From an uncultured Dehalococcoidia bacterium (GTDB lineage Bacteria > Chloroflexota > Dehalococcoidia > Lucifugimonadales > Lucifugimonadaceae): a stretch of DNA of 64,000 nucleotides. Shown piece after piece: positions 9,949-20,000 of the stretch. Position 1 is the first letter of the stretch, and each line of letters starts with the position of its first letter. The position numbers and the translations under genes are program-made. The notes beneath the pieces were generated by a model. It searched no databases. It was given only the letters and a program-made list of their open reading frames with translations, and had not been told where the DNA came from. The stretch spans positions 1,798,001 to 1,862,000 of the forward strand of contig OY282385.1 of the NCBI GenBank assembly GCA_958295935.1, given 5' to 3'.

Positions 9949-10034
9949 GGATTCGCGGCTGCGGGATTCGCGCGGAGGGTAGTATGAGAGGAATTCGCAA
10001 ACGCGGAAGTATACGATGCTCTCGGTTGTCCAGT

Positions 10035-10064
10035 TTGCGGAATAGTAGCCTTAGTTGTTAAAAT
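10035..10064 (+). promoter_or_regulatory. Candidate promoter of the nusA operon
   Basis: TTGCGG (10035-10040) and TAAAAT (10059-10064) are separated by 18 bp. The -10 matches consensus at 5 of 6 positions. Transcription would start near 10071, about 30 nt before the leader hairpin and 104 nt before the nusA start. Confidence 0.45.
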
Positions 10065-10101
10065 CCATCCAACGGGGGTTACCTCGTCGGTGGCATTTGG
10101 A

Positions 10102-10124
10102 AAGTGGGCTCGGCCCACTTTTTT
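10102..10124 (+). terminator. rimP-leader-like intrinsic terminator/attenuator before nusA
   Basis: AAGTGGGC (10102-10109), loop TCG, GCCCACTT (10113-10120) form a perfect 8-bp hairpin running straight into a run of T. This looks like the leader terminator found in front of rimP-nusA operons in several bacteria. It lies between the predicted promoter and nusA, so it would attenuate the operon rather than end an upstream gene: the upstream gene is on the other strand and divergent. NusA autoregulation is an attractive but unproven explanation. Confidence 0.75.
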
Positions 10125-10174
10125 ATTCGACAGGGCGCTTTTAGGCATAGCCGAAACGTCCGGAAAGGCGGCAG

Positions 10175-11797
10175 GTGAAAAGCGATCTTTTGCTGGCCGT
10201 CACACAACTTGCCGCCGAACGGAAGCTTCCCCACTCCGCAGTGGTATCGGCTATAGAGGCCGCGCTCGCATCTGCCTACAAGCGGGATCCTCTGGCGGGC
10301 GGTCAGGACGTAATAGTACAAGTAGACCCGGATAACGGGGACGTTACGGTCAAGACGGTGCTGCACGTCGTCGAGGAGATCGATGAGCCGGGTGCGCAGG
10401 TCACCTTGCCGGATGCGCGGAAGATGTTGAAGGACGCGCGGATTGGGGACGTGCTGGAGACGGGGTCGATAGAGCACAACCCCGGGCGCATCGCCGCGCA
10501 GACCGCCAAGCAGGTGGTGATGCAGCGTCTACGTGAGGCTGAACGCGACCTGGTGTTCGATGAATACGCGGATAAGGCGGGGGAGTTGCTTACCGGCACT
10601 GTGCAGCGAGTGGACTCTCGTTTCATCACCGTGGACCTGGGGCGGGCGGAGGCGATCATGCCGCCTGCCGAGCAGGCGCAGTTCGAGCGCTACCGGGCCG
10701 GGCAACAGTTGAAGTTCTACATTGCCGAGGTTGGGCGTACGGTACGCGGCCCGGAGATCGTGGTGTCGAGGACGCACCCGAACCTGCTCAAGCGGCTCTT
10801 CGAGATAGAGGTTCCCGAGATATTCAATGGGATTATCGAGATCAAGGCGATCGCCAGGGAAGCGGGATCCCGGAGCAAGGTGGCGGTGCAGTCCAAACAG
10901 CCCGGAGTGGATGCGGTGGGCGCGTGCGTGGGTCTGCGCGGGATACGTATCCAGAACATCGTGAACGAGTTGCTGGGGGAAAAGATCGACGTTATCGAGT
11001 GGGACGAAGATCTCTCCAAGTTCATCGCCAACTCCCTGAGCCCTGCCAGCGTTGACCGGGTGGAGGTGGATGAGGAAGGTCGGTCGGCGCTCGTCGTCGT
11101 GCCGGACAGGGTTCTCACTCTGGCGATCGGGCGCGAGGGTCAGAACGTGCGGCTTGCCGCCAAGTTGACTGGCTGGCGCATGGATATCCAGGGAGCTACC
11201 AAGGCGGCCGCTGCGGCCGCGGTAGCCGCGGCTGCTGCCTTGGCCGCTGCGGCCGAGCCGGAACCCGTAGTCGAAGAGATACTTGTGGAGGAAGAGGCTC
11301 CAGTGTCGGCGCCGGAGCCTGAGGCGGCTTTGCCGGTGGACGTTCCGGAAGCGGAAGCGGAGGCGGCTGAGATCGAAACGCCGGAACAGGCTTTCGAGCC
11401 CGTCGAGGAGCCGGTCGTCGTAGAAGAAGCCGAGGACGTCATCGAGGCGGTTGAGGTCTCACCGGAGCCTCAGGAACCCACAGAACCGGTAGAAGAAGAG
11501 ACGGAAGCCGCGCCCGACACGTCTGAGATAGACGAAGAAGAGCTGGCTTTGCTGGCCTTGGAAAAAGAGCTGGCTGCTCTGGAACGTGAAGAGGCGGAGC
11601 GCAAGGAAGCCGAAGCCGAGGCAGCGGAAACGGAGGTCGACGTTTCTTCCGACGACCTTTGGCAGGTCGATTTCCCCGCGGCGAGGGAGGAAGATCGAGT
11701 TGGGGCGCTAAGGTTTGCCGAGGATATTGCAGGATTCCGGGAGGAAAACGAGGGCCGAAGACGACGCAGCGGCGGAAGATCCAGACGACGGCGCTGA
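10175..11797 (+). CDS. nusA: Transcription termination/antitermination factor NusA with long acidic tail
   Basis: The domain order is an N-terminal RNAP-binding domain (1-125), S1 domain (about 133-200; [19 protein letters not shown]) and two KH domains (to about 345; [29 protein letters not shown], then [19 protein letters not shown]). Everything needed for a standard core NusA is there. After residue 350 comes about 190 residues of Ala/Glu/Pro/Val-rich low-complexity sequence, starting with an alanine tract and ending in an Arg-rich [13 protein letters not shown] tail. This is not the AR1/AR2 repeat region of enterobacteria. The start is GTG. First gene of a translation operon; rimP, which normally precedes nusA, is absent. 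Confidence 0.96.
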   Translation: MKSDLLLAVTQLAAERKLPHSAVVSAIEAALASAYKRDPLAGGQDVIVQVDPDNGDVTVKTVLHVVEEIDEPGAQVTLPDARKMLKDARIGDVLETGSIEHNPGRIAAQTAKQVVMQRLREAERDLVFDEYADKAGELLTGTVQRVDSRFITVDLGRAEAIMPPAEQAQFERYRAGQQLKFYIAEVGRTVRGPEIVVSRTHPNLLKRLFEIEVPEIFNGIIEIKAIAREAGSRSKVAVQSKQPGVDAVGACVGLRGIRIQNIVNELLGEKIDVIEWDEDLSKFIANSLSPASVDRVEVDEEGRSALVVVPDRVLTLAIGREGQNVRLAAKLTGWRMDIQGATKAAAAAAVAAAAALAAAAEPEPVVEEILVEEEAPVSAPEPEAALPVDVPEAEAEAAEIETPEQAFEPVEEPVVVEEAEDVIEAVEVSPEPQEPTEPVEEETEAAPDTSEIDEEELALLALEKELAALEREEAERKEAEAEAAETEVDVSSDDLWQVDFPAAREEDRVGALRFAEDIAGFREENEGRRRRSGGRSRRRR

Positions 11798-11850
11798 CCA
11801 TTCCGCTTCGCCCACTGTCCGCAGGACCGCAAACCGGAGGAAGCGAAAAG

Positions 11851-12159
11851 GTGAGCAGGCAAAAGCACGTGCCTCTACGTTCGTGCGTCGGATGTCGGAC
11901 AAAGCGTCCAAAGCGGGAGCTCACGCGTATAGTTCGTACACCGCAAGGAACGGTCGCGGTGGATATGACAGGCCGTTCGAATGGGCGCGGGGCTTACCTG
12001 TGCTCCCGCCCGGCCTGCTGGGTAGACGGCGTGAAGCGCGGTAGACTGGCCCACGCGTTGAACGCCTCGTTGGAAGAACGGGACCAAGAAAGGTTACTCA
12101 CACATGCTCCAGGCCGGGAGAACTACCAGTCACCGGCTCTAGCATCCGTGAGGGCTTAG
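11851..12159 (+). CDS. ylxR: YlxR-family (DUF448) RNA-binding protein
   Basis: This 102-aa protein has the YlxR signatures PLRSCVGCR, ELTRIVRTPQG and GRSNGRGAYLC. The family is a small basic RNA-binding fold encoded almost always between nusA and infB; in some bacteria it acts as a nucleoid-associated regulator or RNase P modulator. The GTG at 11851 follows AACCGGAGGAAGCGAAAAG, a strong ribosome binding site, and gives the canonical N-terminus (SRQKHVPLR); the open frame extends further upstream but into nusA. Position between nusA and infB confirms the call. Confidence 0.9.
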   Translation: MSRQKHVPLRSCVGCRTKRPKRELTRIVRTPQGTVAVDMTGRSNGRGAYLCSRPACWVDGVKRGRLAHALNASLEERDQERLLTHAPGRENYQSPALASVRA

Positions 12160-12177
12160 GAGAGAAACGGCGTCAGA

Positions 12178-14034
12178 ATGGCACGAAGACGAACAGGCCC
12201 TCCCAACCGGGGCGGGGCTCGCCAACGGGAGGCGCCGGCCGAGAGCGCCACGCAGGTTGCCGAGAGGTCTCAGGAGCCGGTCGGTCCGGTAGAACTGCCC
12301 GCGTCTATAACGGTTGACGAGCTGGCGGAGGTTCTTCAGCGGAGCGCCGTGGACGTGATCAAGGCTCTGATGCGCGTCGGCGTCATGGCGACGATCAACG
12401 AGGCAGTTGGCTTCGAGACCGCTGCCCGCGTTGCGGCTTCATTCCGAGTACCCGTGCTCAAACCAAGGGAACGCGAGGAGAGCTCTGCGGGGATTCAGGT
12501 TGGGGTCGACGAGGATCTGACTGAAGAGAACGCCCGCCCTCGCCCGCCGGTGGTCACCGTGCTGGGCCACGTGGACCATGGCAAAACCACCTTGTTGGAC
12601 GCCATTCGCGGCGCCAGCGTAGTGGATAAAGAGGCTGGCGGAATCACACAGGCCGTAGGAGCTTACCAGGTACGTAAAGAGGAGAATCTGCTCACCTTCA
12701 TAGACACGCCCGGGCATGAGGCGTTTACGGCCATGAGGGCCAGCGGCGCCCAGGTGACGGACATAGCCGTGCTTGTCGTGGCGGCTGATGACGGCGTTAT
12801 GCCGCAGACGCGTGAGGCTATCGATCACGCACGCGCAGCCGGAGTACCGATGGTAGTAGCCATCAATAAGATAGATCTGCCCGGCGCGGACGTTACCCGC
12901 ACCAAGGTGGCTTTGGCAGAGCAAAACGTCATCGTCGAGGATCTCGGCGGGGACGTCGTGTCAGTACACGTCTCGGCCACCACCGGAGAGGGAATCGACG
13001 ACCTGCTGGAGGCTCTGATCCTGGTAGCGGAGATATCGGAACTCAAGGGCAATCCCGACCGGGCGGGGATAGGGGTCGTGATCGAGTCGCACGTGGACAG
13101 ATCGCGAGGGCCTATAGCCACCGTTTTGATCCGTTCCGGGTCTGTCCGAAAAGGCGATAACGCCGTGGCCGGAATACAGCGCGGCCGTATCAGGGACATG
13201 GTCAACGGGTTTGGCGAGAGTACGGCTTGGGCGGGTCCCTCCACGCCATTGGAGATCATGGGTCTGGATGGCCTGCCCAAGGTTGGCGATCAGTTCGAGG
13301 TGGTGCCTGACGAGAAGAGCGGCCGGCAGCTGGTGGAGACGCGCAGGAGAATCGCTTCCCGCCGGGGCGCGGCTCGACAGGCAACGACCCTTGCCGAAGT
13401 TATGCGGCGGGTGCGCCGGGGAGACTACAAGGAGCTCCCAGTCATCATAAAGGCTTCCACTCAGGGCTCCGTGGACGCTGTGCGGCGGGCCGTGGGGCAG
13501 CTCTCGACCGAGGAGGTGCAGGTCGAAATCGTACTTGCCTCGGCAGGCGCTATCACCGAGTCCGACGTGATGCTTGCCGATGCGTCGGAGGCGATCGTCG
13601 TTGGCTTCGAGTCGGAGCTGGATGCGGGAGCTACCCAACTGGCTGCGGCGCGAGGCGTGAGCATACGGTCCTACCGGATCATCTACGACCTTATAGACGA
13701 CGTGCAGGCCGCGGTAAACGGCCTTGTCGAGCCGGAAGAACGGGAAGTGGTAACCGGCCACGCGTTGGTGCAGCAGGTGTTCCAGCTGGGCAGGCGTAAC
13801 AAGATCGCCGGGGTGCGTATAACCGACGGGTTGGTGCGGCGCAACTCCCGCATTCGCGTCCTACGGAGAGGCAACGAACTCTTCACAGGCCGGGTTGCCT
13901 CTATGCGCCACCTCAGAGACAACGTACGCCAGCTCACAAACAATTTCGAGGGCGGTATCGTCCTAGACGGATTCGACGACTTCGAGGAACGGGATATCCT
14001 CGAGGCGTATGAAATCCAGTCCTCGGCGCGTTAA
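12178..14034 (+). CDS. infB: Translation initiation factor IF-2
   Basis: It is the GTPase that brings initiator tRNA to the 30S subunit and promotes subunit joining. The G1 motif GHVDHGKT is at residues 130-137, G3 DTPGHE and G4 NKID follow, then the domain II and C-terminal tRNA-binding domains ([35 protein letters not shown]). At 618 aa it is a short IF-2. The N-terminal region is only about 130 residues and keeps the small IF2_N helical module ([27 protein letters not shown]). The start ATG follows AGGAGAG. Downstream of ylxR by 18 nt. Confidence 0.97.
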   Translation: MARRRTGPPNRGGARQREAPAESATQVAERSQEPVGPVELPASITVDELAEVLQRSAVDVIKALMRVGVMATINEAVGFETAARVAASFRVPVLKPREREESSAGIQVGVDEDLTEENARPRPPVVTVLGHVDHGKTTLLDAIRGASVVDKEAGGITQAVGAYQVRKEENLLTFIDTPGHEAFTAMRASGAQVTDIAVLVVAADDGVMPQTREAIDHARAAGVPMVVAINKIDLPGADVTRTKVALAEQNVIVEDLGGDVVSVHVSATTGEGIDDLLEALILVAEISELKGNPDRAGIGVVIESHVDRSRGPIATVLIRSGSVRKGDNAVAGIQRGRIRDMVNGFGESTAWAGPSTPLEIMGLDGLPKVGDQFEVVPDEKSGRQLVETRRRIASRRGAARQATTLAEVMRRVRRGDYKELPVIIKASTQGSVDAVRRAVGQLSTEEVQVEIVLASAGAITESDVMLADASEAIVVGFESELDAGATQLAAARGVSIRSYRIIYDLIDDVQAAVNGLVEPEEREVVTGHALVQQVFQLGRRNKIAGVRITDGLVRRNSRIRVLRRGNELFTGRVASMRHLRDNVRQLTNNFEGGIVLDGFDDFEERDILEAYEIQSSAR

Positions 14035-14069
14035 GCGGCCGTCGTCATTCCGGGAACGTACCTGTTGCC

Positions 14070-14447
14070 ATGACCAGGCGAATGGAACGCGTCAACTTCA
14101 CTCTGCGGCGGGAGCTCGGCAAGCTGGTAACTGCGGAGGTGAAAGACCCAAGGCTCTCTGAGTTGACCTCGATCACAGACGTCGATTGCTCCCCGGACCT
14201 GGGAGCGGCCAAGGTCTACGTTAGCGTACTGGGCGACGAGCAGACTCGTCTGTCCAGCATGGAGGCTCTGCGGTCGGCGTCAGGCAGGCTCAGGAAGCTG
14301 CTGCTGCGACGAGTACGGATCAGGCGCATGCCTGAACTCAAGTTCCTCTCAGACACCAGGATGCAGGAGGGAGCCGAGATGTTGGCGCTTATAGACAGGG
14401 TCAAGCAGGAAGACCTGCGCGCATCCTGTGAGGAGACGGCGCCCTGA
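14070..14447 (+). CDS. rbfA: 30S ribosome-binding factor RbfA
   Basis: This 125-aa protein carries the RbfA KH-like fold signatures: RRMERVNFTLRRELGKLVTAEVKDPR at the start, VDCSPDLGAAKVYVSVLG in the middle and RIRRMPELKFLSDTRMQEGAEM near the end. RbfA binds immature 30S subunits and helps 16S 5'-end maturation and cold adaptation. It follows infB by 35 nt and precedes truB by 20 nt, the conserved order. Start ATG at 14070. Confidence 0.95.
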   Translation: MTRRMERVNFTLRRELGKLVTAEVKDPRLSELTSITDVDCSPDLGAAKVYVSVLGDEQTRLSSMEALRSASGRLRKLLLRRVRIRRMPELKFLSDTRMQEGAEMLALIDRVKQEDLRASCEETAP

Positions 14448-14467
14448 TCAAGCGTCATGAGACCCCT

Positions 14468-15361
14468 GTGGCCGGTTTCCTGAATATGAACAAGGAGCCG
14501 GGCTGGACTTCGACGGACGTGGTGCGCAAGGTCAAAGGCCTTGTCGGGGTCAAGAAACTGGGGCATGGCGGCACTCTGGACCCGATCGCGGTGGGCGTTC
14601 TTCCCCTGTGCATTGGTCAGGCGACGCGCTTTGCGGACTCGATACTCTTCGGCACAAAGGCGTACCGGATGACCGTTACGCTTGGCGCTGCGACCGATAC
14701 GTTTGACTCTAGCGGTCGAATGGTGGCCCGCGCCGACCCTTTGGGAGTCGGCAAAGACGCCGTCGTCCAGGCGCTGGAAGCCTTTCGCGGTACGATTACC
14801 CAGATCCCTCCGATGTACAGTGCGGTGAAGCACAAGGGTCAGCGGTTGTACGATCTTGCGAGGGCCGGTGTGGTGGTGGAGCGAAAGTCGCGTCAGGTCG
14901 CCGTGGAGCGCCTCTCTCTGACCCGCTGGGATCCGCCGGAATTCGATCTGGAAGTCGAGTGCGGGCACGGCTTCTACGCAAGAACGCTGGCGAACGACCT
15001 GGGAGAGGCCTTGGGCAGTGCGGCTCACCTTTCCTCGCTGCAACGCACGAGGGCAGGCCGGTTTCGGATCGAAGACTCGTTTACCGTAGGACAGCTGGAA
15101 AGAGCGGTAGAAGAAGGAGTTTGGCGAGATCTGTTGTTCCCGGTCGATTGGACCCTCTACCATCTCCGCGCGGTTGTCCTGGACCCGCTCATGCAAGAGT
15201 TTTGCCAACATGGGCGGGCGCTGGGCCTCTCCACGCTTGGCCCTGCGAAACCCGGGGAGCAGGCGCGGGCGTACAATCGCGGCGGAGAGATGATAGCCCT
15301 CCTGGAATTCGATCCTGGGCGAGGAGGTTGGAGGCCGGACAAAGTCCTGGCTCCTTCCTAA
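14468..15361 (+). CDS. truB: tRNA pseudouridine(55) synthase TruB
   Basis: It converts U55 in the T-loop of tRNAs to pseudouridine. Motifs seen: GFLNMNKEPGWTSTDVV, the catalytic aspartate loop GHGGTLDPIAVGVLP, PMYSAVKHKGQRLYDLAR and the late CGHGFYARTLANDLGEALG with the conserved arginine. Length 297 aa is normal. The GTG start lies 20 nt after rbfA. It ends the nusA-ylxR-infB-rbfA-truB operon; ribF, which often follows truB, is not here. Confidence 0.96.
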   Translation: MAGFLNMNKEPGWTSTDVVRKVKGLVGVKKLGHGGTLDPIAVGVLPLCIGQATRFADSILFGTKAYRMTVTLGAATDTFDSSGRMVARADPLGVGKDAVVQALEAFRGTITQIPPMYSAVKHKGQRLYDLARAGVVVERKSRQVAVERLSLTRWDPPEFDLEVECGHGFYARTLANDLGEALGSAAHLSSLQRTRAGRFRIEDSFTVGQLERAVEEGVWRDLLFPVDWTLYHLRAVVLDPLMQEFCQHGRALGLSTLGPAKPGEQARAYNRGGEMIALLEFDPGRGGWRPDKVLAPS

Positions 15362-15476
15362 TGGTTCCGGCTCACACTTTTGAAGGGCGATACCCGGTTC
15401 AACCCGTCCTGACAACGGGGGATAGAATAGTCGATTGTGCCTAAGGCCCGCCTTTTGATTCATTCGAGACCTGACC

Positions 15477-16844
15477 GTGCATGAAAGCCCACTTGAACGG
15501 GTAGCGGAGCTGACGCTTCTGCTCGCCGTCATCATCATCGCCGCGAAGATCGGCGGTGAGATAGCCGAGCGGTACTTCAAGGTGCCGACGGTGTTGGGCG
15601 AACTCTGCGCGGGCATCGCTATAAGTCCTTTCGCCCTTGGGGGGCTCATCAGCCTGCCCGTCATAGGCACCCTGTTTCGCGTGGAGGAAAACTCCGAGAG
15701 CACCCTGCCGGTTGCTCCTGAGCTCTTCTTCATCGCCCAGATGGCGGCGGTCATCCTGCTATTCGAAGCCGGGTTGGAGACCAATAGAAAGCAGTTCCTA
15801 CGCTACGTCCGGCCTGCTACTGCCGTTGCAATGGGCGGTGTGATCGTCCCTTTCACTCTGGGAATGGTCGCCACGATCTGGCTTGGTTTCGCCAATCTTG
15901 ACAGTATCCAGGGCCTGATCCCTGCGCTGTTCGTGGGGGCGATCATGACTGCGACCTCTGTGGGAATCACCGCCCGGGTGCTGTCCGACATAGGCAAATT
16001 GAGCACGCCGGAAGGTGTGACCGTCCTCGCTGGGGCAGTTGTGGATGACGTACTGGGGATCATAGTCCTCGCCGTCATCGTGGGAATTCACGACGAGGGA
16101 TCTGTGTCGGCAGGGAGAATAGCCATAATCTTCGCCAAGGCCGTAGGCTTCTGGCTGGGTCTAACGATCATCGGCAGCCTGCTGTCGGGCAGAATCTCGA
16201 CTCTCATCAGCTGGTTCAAGAGCCCGGGCGCGGCCCTTGCGGTGGCCATTGGCCTGGCCTTCATTGTGGCAGGAGTCGCCGAGGTCTATTTCGGCCTTGC
16301 CATGATCATAGGTTCCTATTCCTTCGGGTTGGCGCTTTCCAATACCAACCTAAAGCATCGCATCGAGGTCCCGATGCGCCGGGTCAATTATTTCCTGGTT
16401 CCGTTGTTCTTTGCGGTGATAGGCATGCAGGTGGACTTTACGTCCTTCTTTTCCGCACACGAGGGACATTCCACCCTATCGACTATCTTGTTCGCAGTGG
16501 TCCTTTCCATTTTTGCCATCGTGAGCAAGCTGGTCGGTTCCGGCCTGCCCGCCTTGACCGTGGGCTTCAATCGCATAGGCTCGTGGCGGATAGCCTTGGG
16601 CATGTTGCCGCGGGGCGAAGTGGCCTTGATCGTAGCCGGCATAGGATTGGCCAGTGGAACGATCGGCAGAGAGGTGTTCGGGGTAGCCATCGTCATGACC
16701 GTCGTCACAACGGTGCTTGCGCCCATACTGCTGATCCCGGCGTTTCGAGGCGGCAGCGGGCTTAGGAGCGACGATCGTGCGGAGTCGGAACCGCCTGCAT
16801 CGCCTCCACAGGCTGACGCTACAATTGACTCTCGGCCCCCGTAG
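15477..16844 (+). CDS. CPA2-family cation:proton antiporter
   Basis: A 455-aa polytopic membrane protein with about 12-13 hydrophobic segments. It begins in a helix (LTLLLAVIIIAAKIGGEIAERYFKVPTVLGELCAGI) typical of KefB/NapA-like Na+(K+)/H+ antiporters. The paired aspartates of electrogenic CPA2 carriers are visible in GAVVDDVLGIIVLAV. The C-terminus is a short hydrophilic tail without TrkA/RCK domain. The ion (Na+ or K+) cannot be decided. The start is GTG. The stop codon TAG is bases 8-10 of the following tRNA-Arg gene, so CDS and tRNA overlap by 10 nt on the same strand. Confidence 0.9.
   Translation: MHESPLERVAELTLLLAVIIIAAKIGGEIAERYFKVPTVLGELCAGIAISPFALGGLISLPVIGTLFRVEENSESTLPVAPELFFIAQMAAVILLFEAGLETNRKQFLRYVRPATAVAMGGVIVPFTLGMVATIWLGFANLDSIQGLIPALFVGAIMTATSVGITARVLSDIGKLSTPEGVTVLAGAVVDDVLGIIVLAVIVGIHDEGSVSAGRIAIIFAKAVGFWLGLTIIGSLLSGRISTLISWFKSPGAALAVAIGLAFIVAGVAEVYFGLAMIIGSYSFGLALSNTNLKHRIEVPMRRVNYFLVPLFFAVIGMQVDFTSFFSAHEGHSTLSTILFAVVLSIFAIVSKLVGSGLPALTVGFNRIGSWRIALGMLPRGEVALIVAGIGLASGTIGREVFGVAIVMTVVTTVLAPILLIPAFRGGSGLRSDDRAESEPPASPPQADATIDSRPP
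16820..16825 (+). promoter_or_regulatory. Candidate -10 box for tRNA-Arg(CCG) inside the antiporter gene
   Basis: TACAAT matches the -10 consensus at 5 of 6 positions and would place the start of transcription within a few bases of the tRNA 5' end. No clear -35 is seen at 17 bp. Confidence 0.3.
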
Positions 16845-16909
16845 CTCAGTGGACAGAGCGCCGGTCTCCGAAGCCGGGTGCGTGAGTTCGATCCTCACCG
16901 GGGGCGCCA
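16835..16909 (+). tRNA. tRNA-Arg (anticodon CCG)
   Basis: The acceptor stem GCCCCCG/CGGGGGC is perfect, the D-arm is GCTC/GAGC, and the anticodon arm CCGGT/GCCGG has loop CTCCGAA (anticodon CCG at 16868-16870). The T-arm is GTGAG/CTCAC with loop TTCGATC. The discriminator is G16906 and CCA is encoded at 16907-16909. It reads CGG codons. The first 10 bases are also the end of the antiporter gene. Confidence 0.95.
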
Positions 16910-17074
16910 GATGCATGCGCCGTCCGGTTCGTCCTCCACCTCATCAAGAGGGAAGGGCCTATTGGGCGCCATCGAGGGCGGCGGGACCGACACGGCTTCT
17001 CGCTGTCCGGGTTCCATAGCGTATAACTTGACGAGGCCGGAATTCTGAAATGCCGCATTTGAGGCGCGCCCCGT

Positions 17075-20000
17075 ATGAGCGAACAAGGAAAAGCCAAGGC
17101 GATGATTGAGAGCGTCCCTCTGGGCAGCGAGCTATTCAGGCGCGTCGAGGAGCTCATCGCGTCTCACAGAGCCGTAGATCCGTTTGGCCCTGTCACGGTC
17201 GTCACGCCGTACCGCTACAGCGCGTATTACCTCAGGCGACGCTTGGCGCAAAGCGGCTACTTCAACGTCCATGTAACACGCCTGGAGGACCTTGCCGAGC
17301 TTCTTGGCGCCCGTCCGACTCTGACCCGGCTTCAGGCGGCTGCGCTGGTCTACGAATCCGCCAGGATCGCCGATTTGGATAGCGCTTTAGAACCCATTCG
17401 ATTGCACCCAGCGCTTCATGCTGAGCTGCGGAATACTTTCCGAGATCTCGATGCCGTGGGCGAGCACAGGCTGACTGTGCTAGACCAAGCGGGTACGGTC
17501 CTTCAGCAGGTTGCAGCGTTATACCGAACCTACCTGGGCCTAAGCAAACACTGGCGAGAACAGACCGACATGGCGCGGCGGGCCGCAGAAAACAAACTCC
17601 GCAACCGCAACTACGTCGCTCAGGAACTGGGAAAGCTCATAGCGCTGCGCATCGACGACCCACCGGTGCAATTAGCGTGGTTAGACCACCACATCGAGCA
17701 GATCGAGGACGCCTCGATACTCGTTGACCTCACCGGCAACCCGGCAGCCGACAATCTTGTTGCCAGTCCCACTGGCGGGCAGTCCAGTTCATCCGACCGG
17801 AGCGAGACCAAACTGATCAGCGCACCCAACCGTGCGGAGGAGGTCAGGTACGTAGTCCGTGACATCGTTCGACGTGCAAGCGAACATGGCACGCCGCCAT
17901 GGCGTATGGCGGTTTTGTTTTCGGGCTGGTCATACGGAGGCCGCGTCGATGAAGCCCTGCGCATGAGCGGAATGACGGTCTCCGGGCCGGATCACTCTCT
18001 TATCGCTCACTCTCCTGATGGCCGTTTCGTTGCCGGGGTACTGCGCCTGTTTCAGGCCCATACCGATGGCGGATGGTCGCGAGACGATTTCGTAAAGTGG
18101 ATCACCTCTGCTCCCGTGGTGTTCCCCGGCACAGCGCAACGCGTGCCATCAGCTCGTTGGGACGCAACCTCCAGGAAGGCCGGGGTCACCGACGGGATCG
18201 ATAGCTTCAGAACGTGCCTCACCCGCCACGCAAAGAAGTTGCGTAAAAATGCACGTGACCGGGAACTGTCGGAAGAACACTCGCCGATGCACGTATCCGC
18301 TCTGCGCTCAGAGGCTCAACATGCCGAGGACCTGCTCGAATTCGCAGAAGAACTTTCCACCCATGCGCCACCGGAGAGTTCGACCACTTTCGGGGACTTG
18401 GCGCAATGGCTGCGAAGTTTACGCGACCGTTACATGCTCAAGCCGGAGGGCGAGGAGAACCTGCGGGTGTGGGGCCGGATATCCGACCTACTCCGCCGGG
18501 TCGAGGCGATTTGCATACCGGTCGGCGCGTCCGTTGATTTCGACCGATTCGCCGCGCTTATAAGAGAAGAACTGGATAGGCCGCGAGGCAACGTCAGCCC
18601 CCTTGGGCGCGGCGTATTCGCGGCTCCGCTGCACTATGCGGCGGGCTGCGACTTCGACGTGGTCTACGTCCTGGGGATGTCTGAAGGCTCATACCCGTCC
18701 CCGCCGGCTGCTAATCCTTTACTGAACGACCATACGAGGCGAGAACTGGATCGAACAGGAAAGATACTCCCGGACCAATCGACAAGAACCGCACGGGAGC
18801 ACAGAACATACTTGACGGCGTTGATGACCGCTCCGGTTCGCTACCTGCTTTGGCCGCGTGCGGATGCGGGCGACCGCCGCGAGGTTGGCCCGGCGCGCTG
18901 GTTCATAGACGCTGCGCGCGAGATCACCGGCAACCGGCTTTTGCAGGGCAGCGCCCTCCTAGAACCCGGCCCTTCCAACCCGGTCGAGTTGTTGCCCGCG
19001 GCCGGTTCGGCCTTGGAATACATCGCACACCCCGCCGATCGGCATGAGTACATACTCCGAGCGGCCGCGCTACACAAGGCGTCAAACAGACCTCGACGTG
19101 ATCTGCCCTTTCTACTCAGGCGCACGTCGCCGTTGAGCCGCGGCCTTGCACTTCAGGATGCCAGGGCTTCCAGCCGATGGACTGAGTACGACGGCAACCT
19201 GATCGACGCGCAACTTCCCGGCGATCTCGGTGTCACGTCTGCCACAAGCTTTGCTACGTGGGCGGATTGCCCGTACCGCTATTTCCTCTCTCGCCTTCTA
19301 CGCGTTGAAGAGACCGAGGCGCCTGAGAAGCGGCTGACAATCGACCGCCTACAACGCGGGCAGATTGTCCACAAAGTTCTTGAGAAGTTCGTCAAGAAGA
19401 GCATCGCTAGGGGAACTACGGGATTGTGTGAACAGCGAGAGTTGCTTGAGCAAGTAGCAAGCCGAGTCTTCAAGAGGTTTGAGAAAAAGGAGCTGAACAC
19501 TCATAAGGCCCTCTGGTCAATTGAGCGAGCATCTATTCTCAAGAAACTGACCGCTTGGCTGCCTGTCTTTCGGCAAACCATGGACGATCTGGACGTAAAG
19601 CCCTGCGAGACTGAGATGACGTTCTATGAAAACAACGAAGACAACCCGAACGCGGGGGCCGTAGACGTGCAGACCTCTGATGGCCTCACGGTCAGTTTCC
19701 GCGGCAGAATCGATTTGGTAGCAAAATCTGACGACGGCTCTTGCATAGCGGTGTTCGACTACAAGATGGGCAGCGCCAACGGTTACTCCGGTAAAGGGTT
19801 GATTGATGATCCGACAGACCACGGCAGGAAACTACAGCTGCCCGTCTACGTACCTGCTGCAAAACAGGCCTTGGGCGCGTCTGGCAGCGAGGCGAAAGCG
19901 TTCGCCGCCTACTGGTTCGTGCTGGATGACCGCGGCGGGAAGCTTATTCCTGAGCCTTTGGAATTTGACGAACAGCACGCCGCTTGTCGTCTGGGGAAGG

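Noticed and set aside
14216-15784. 522-aa minus-strand open frame across rbfA, truB and the antiporter
   Set aside because: It covers three well-supported genes on the other strand and has no recognisable domain.
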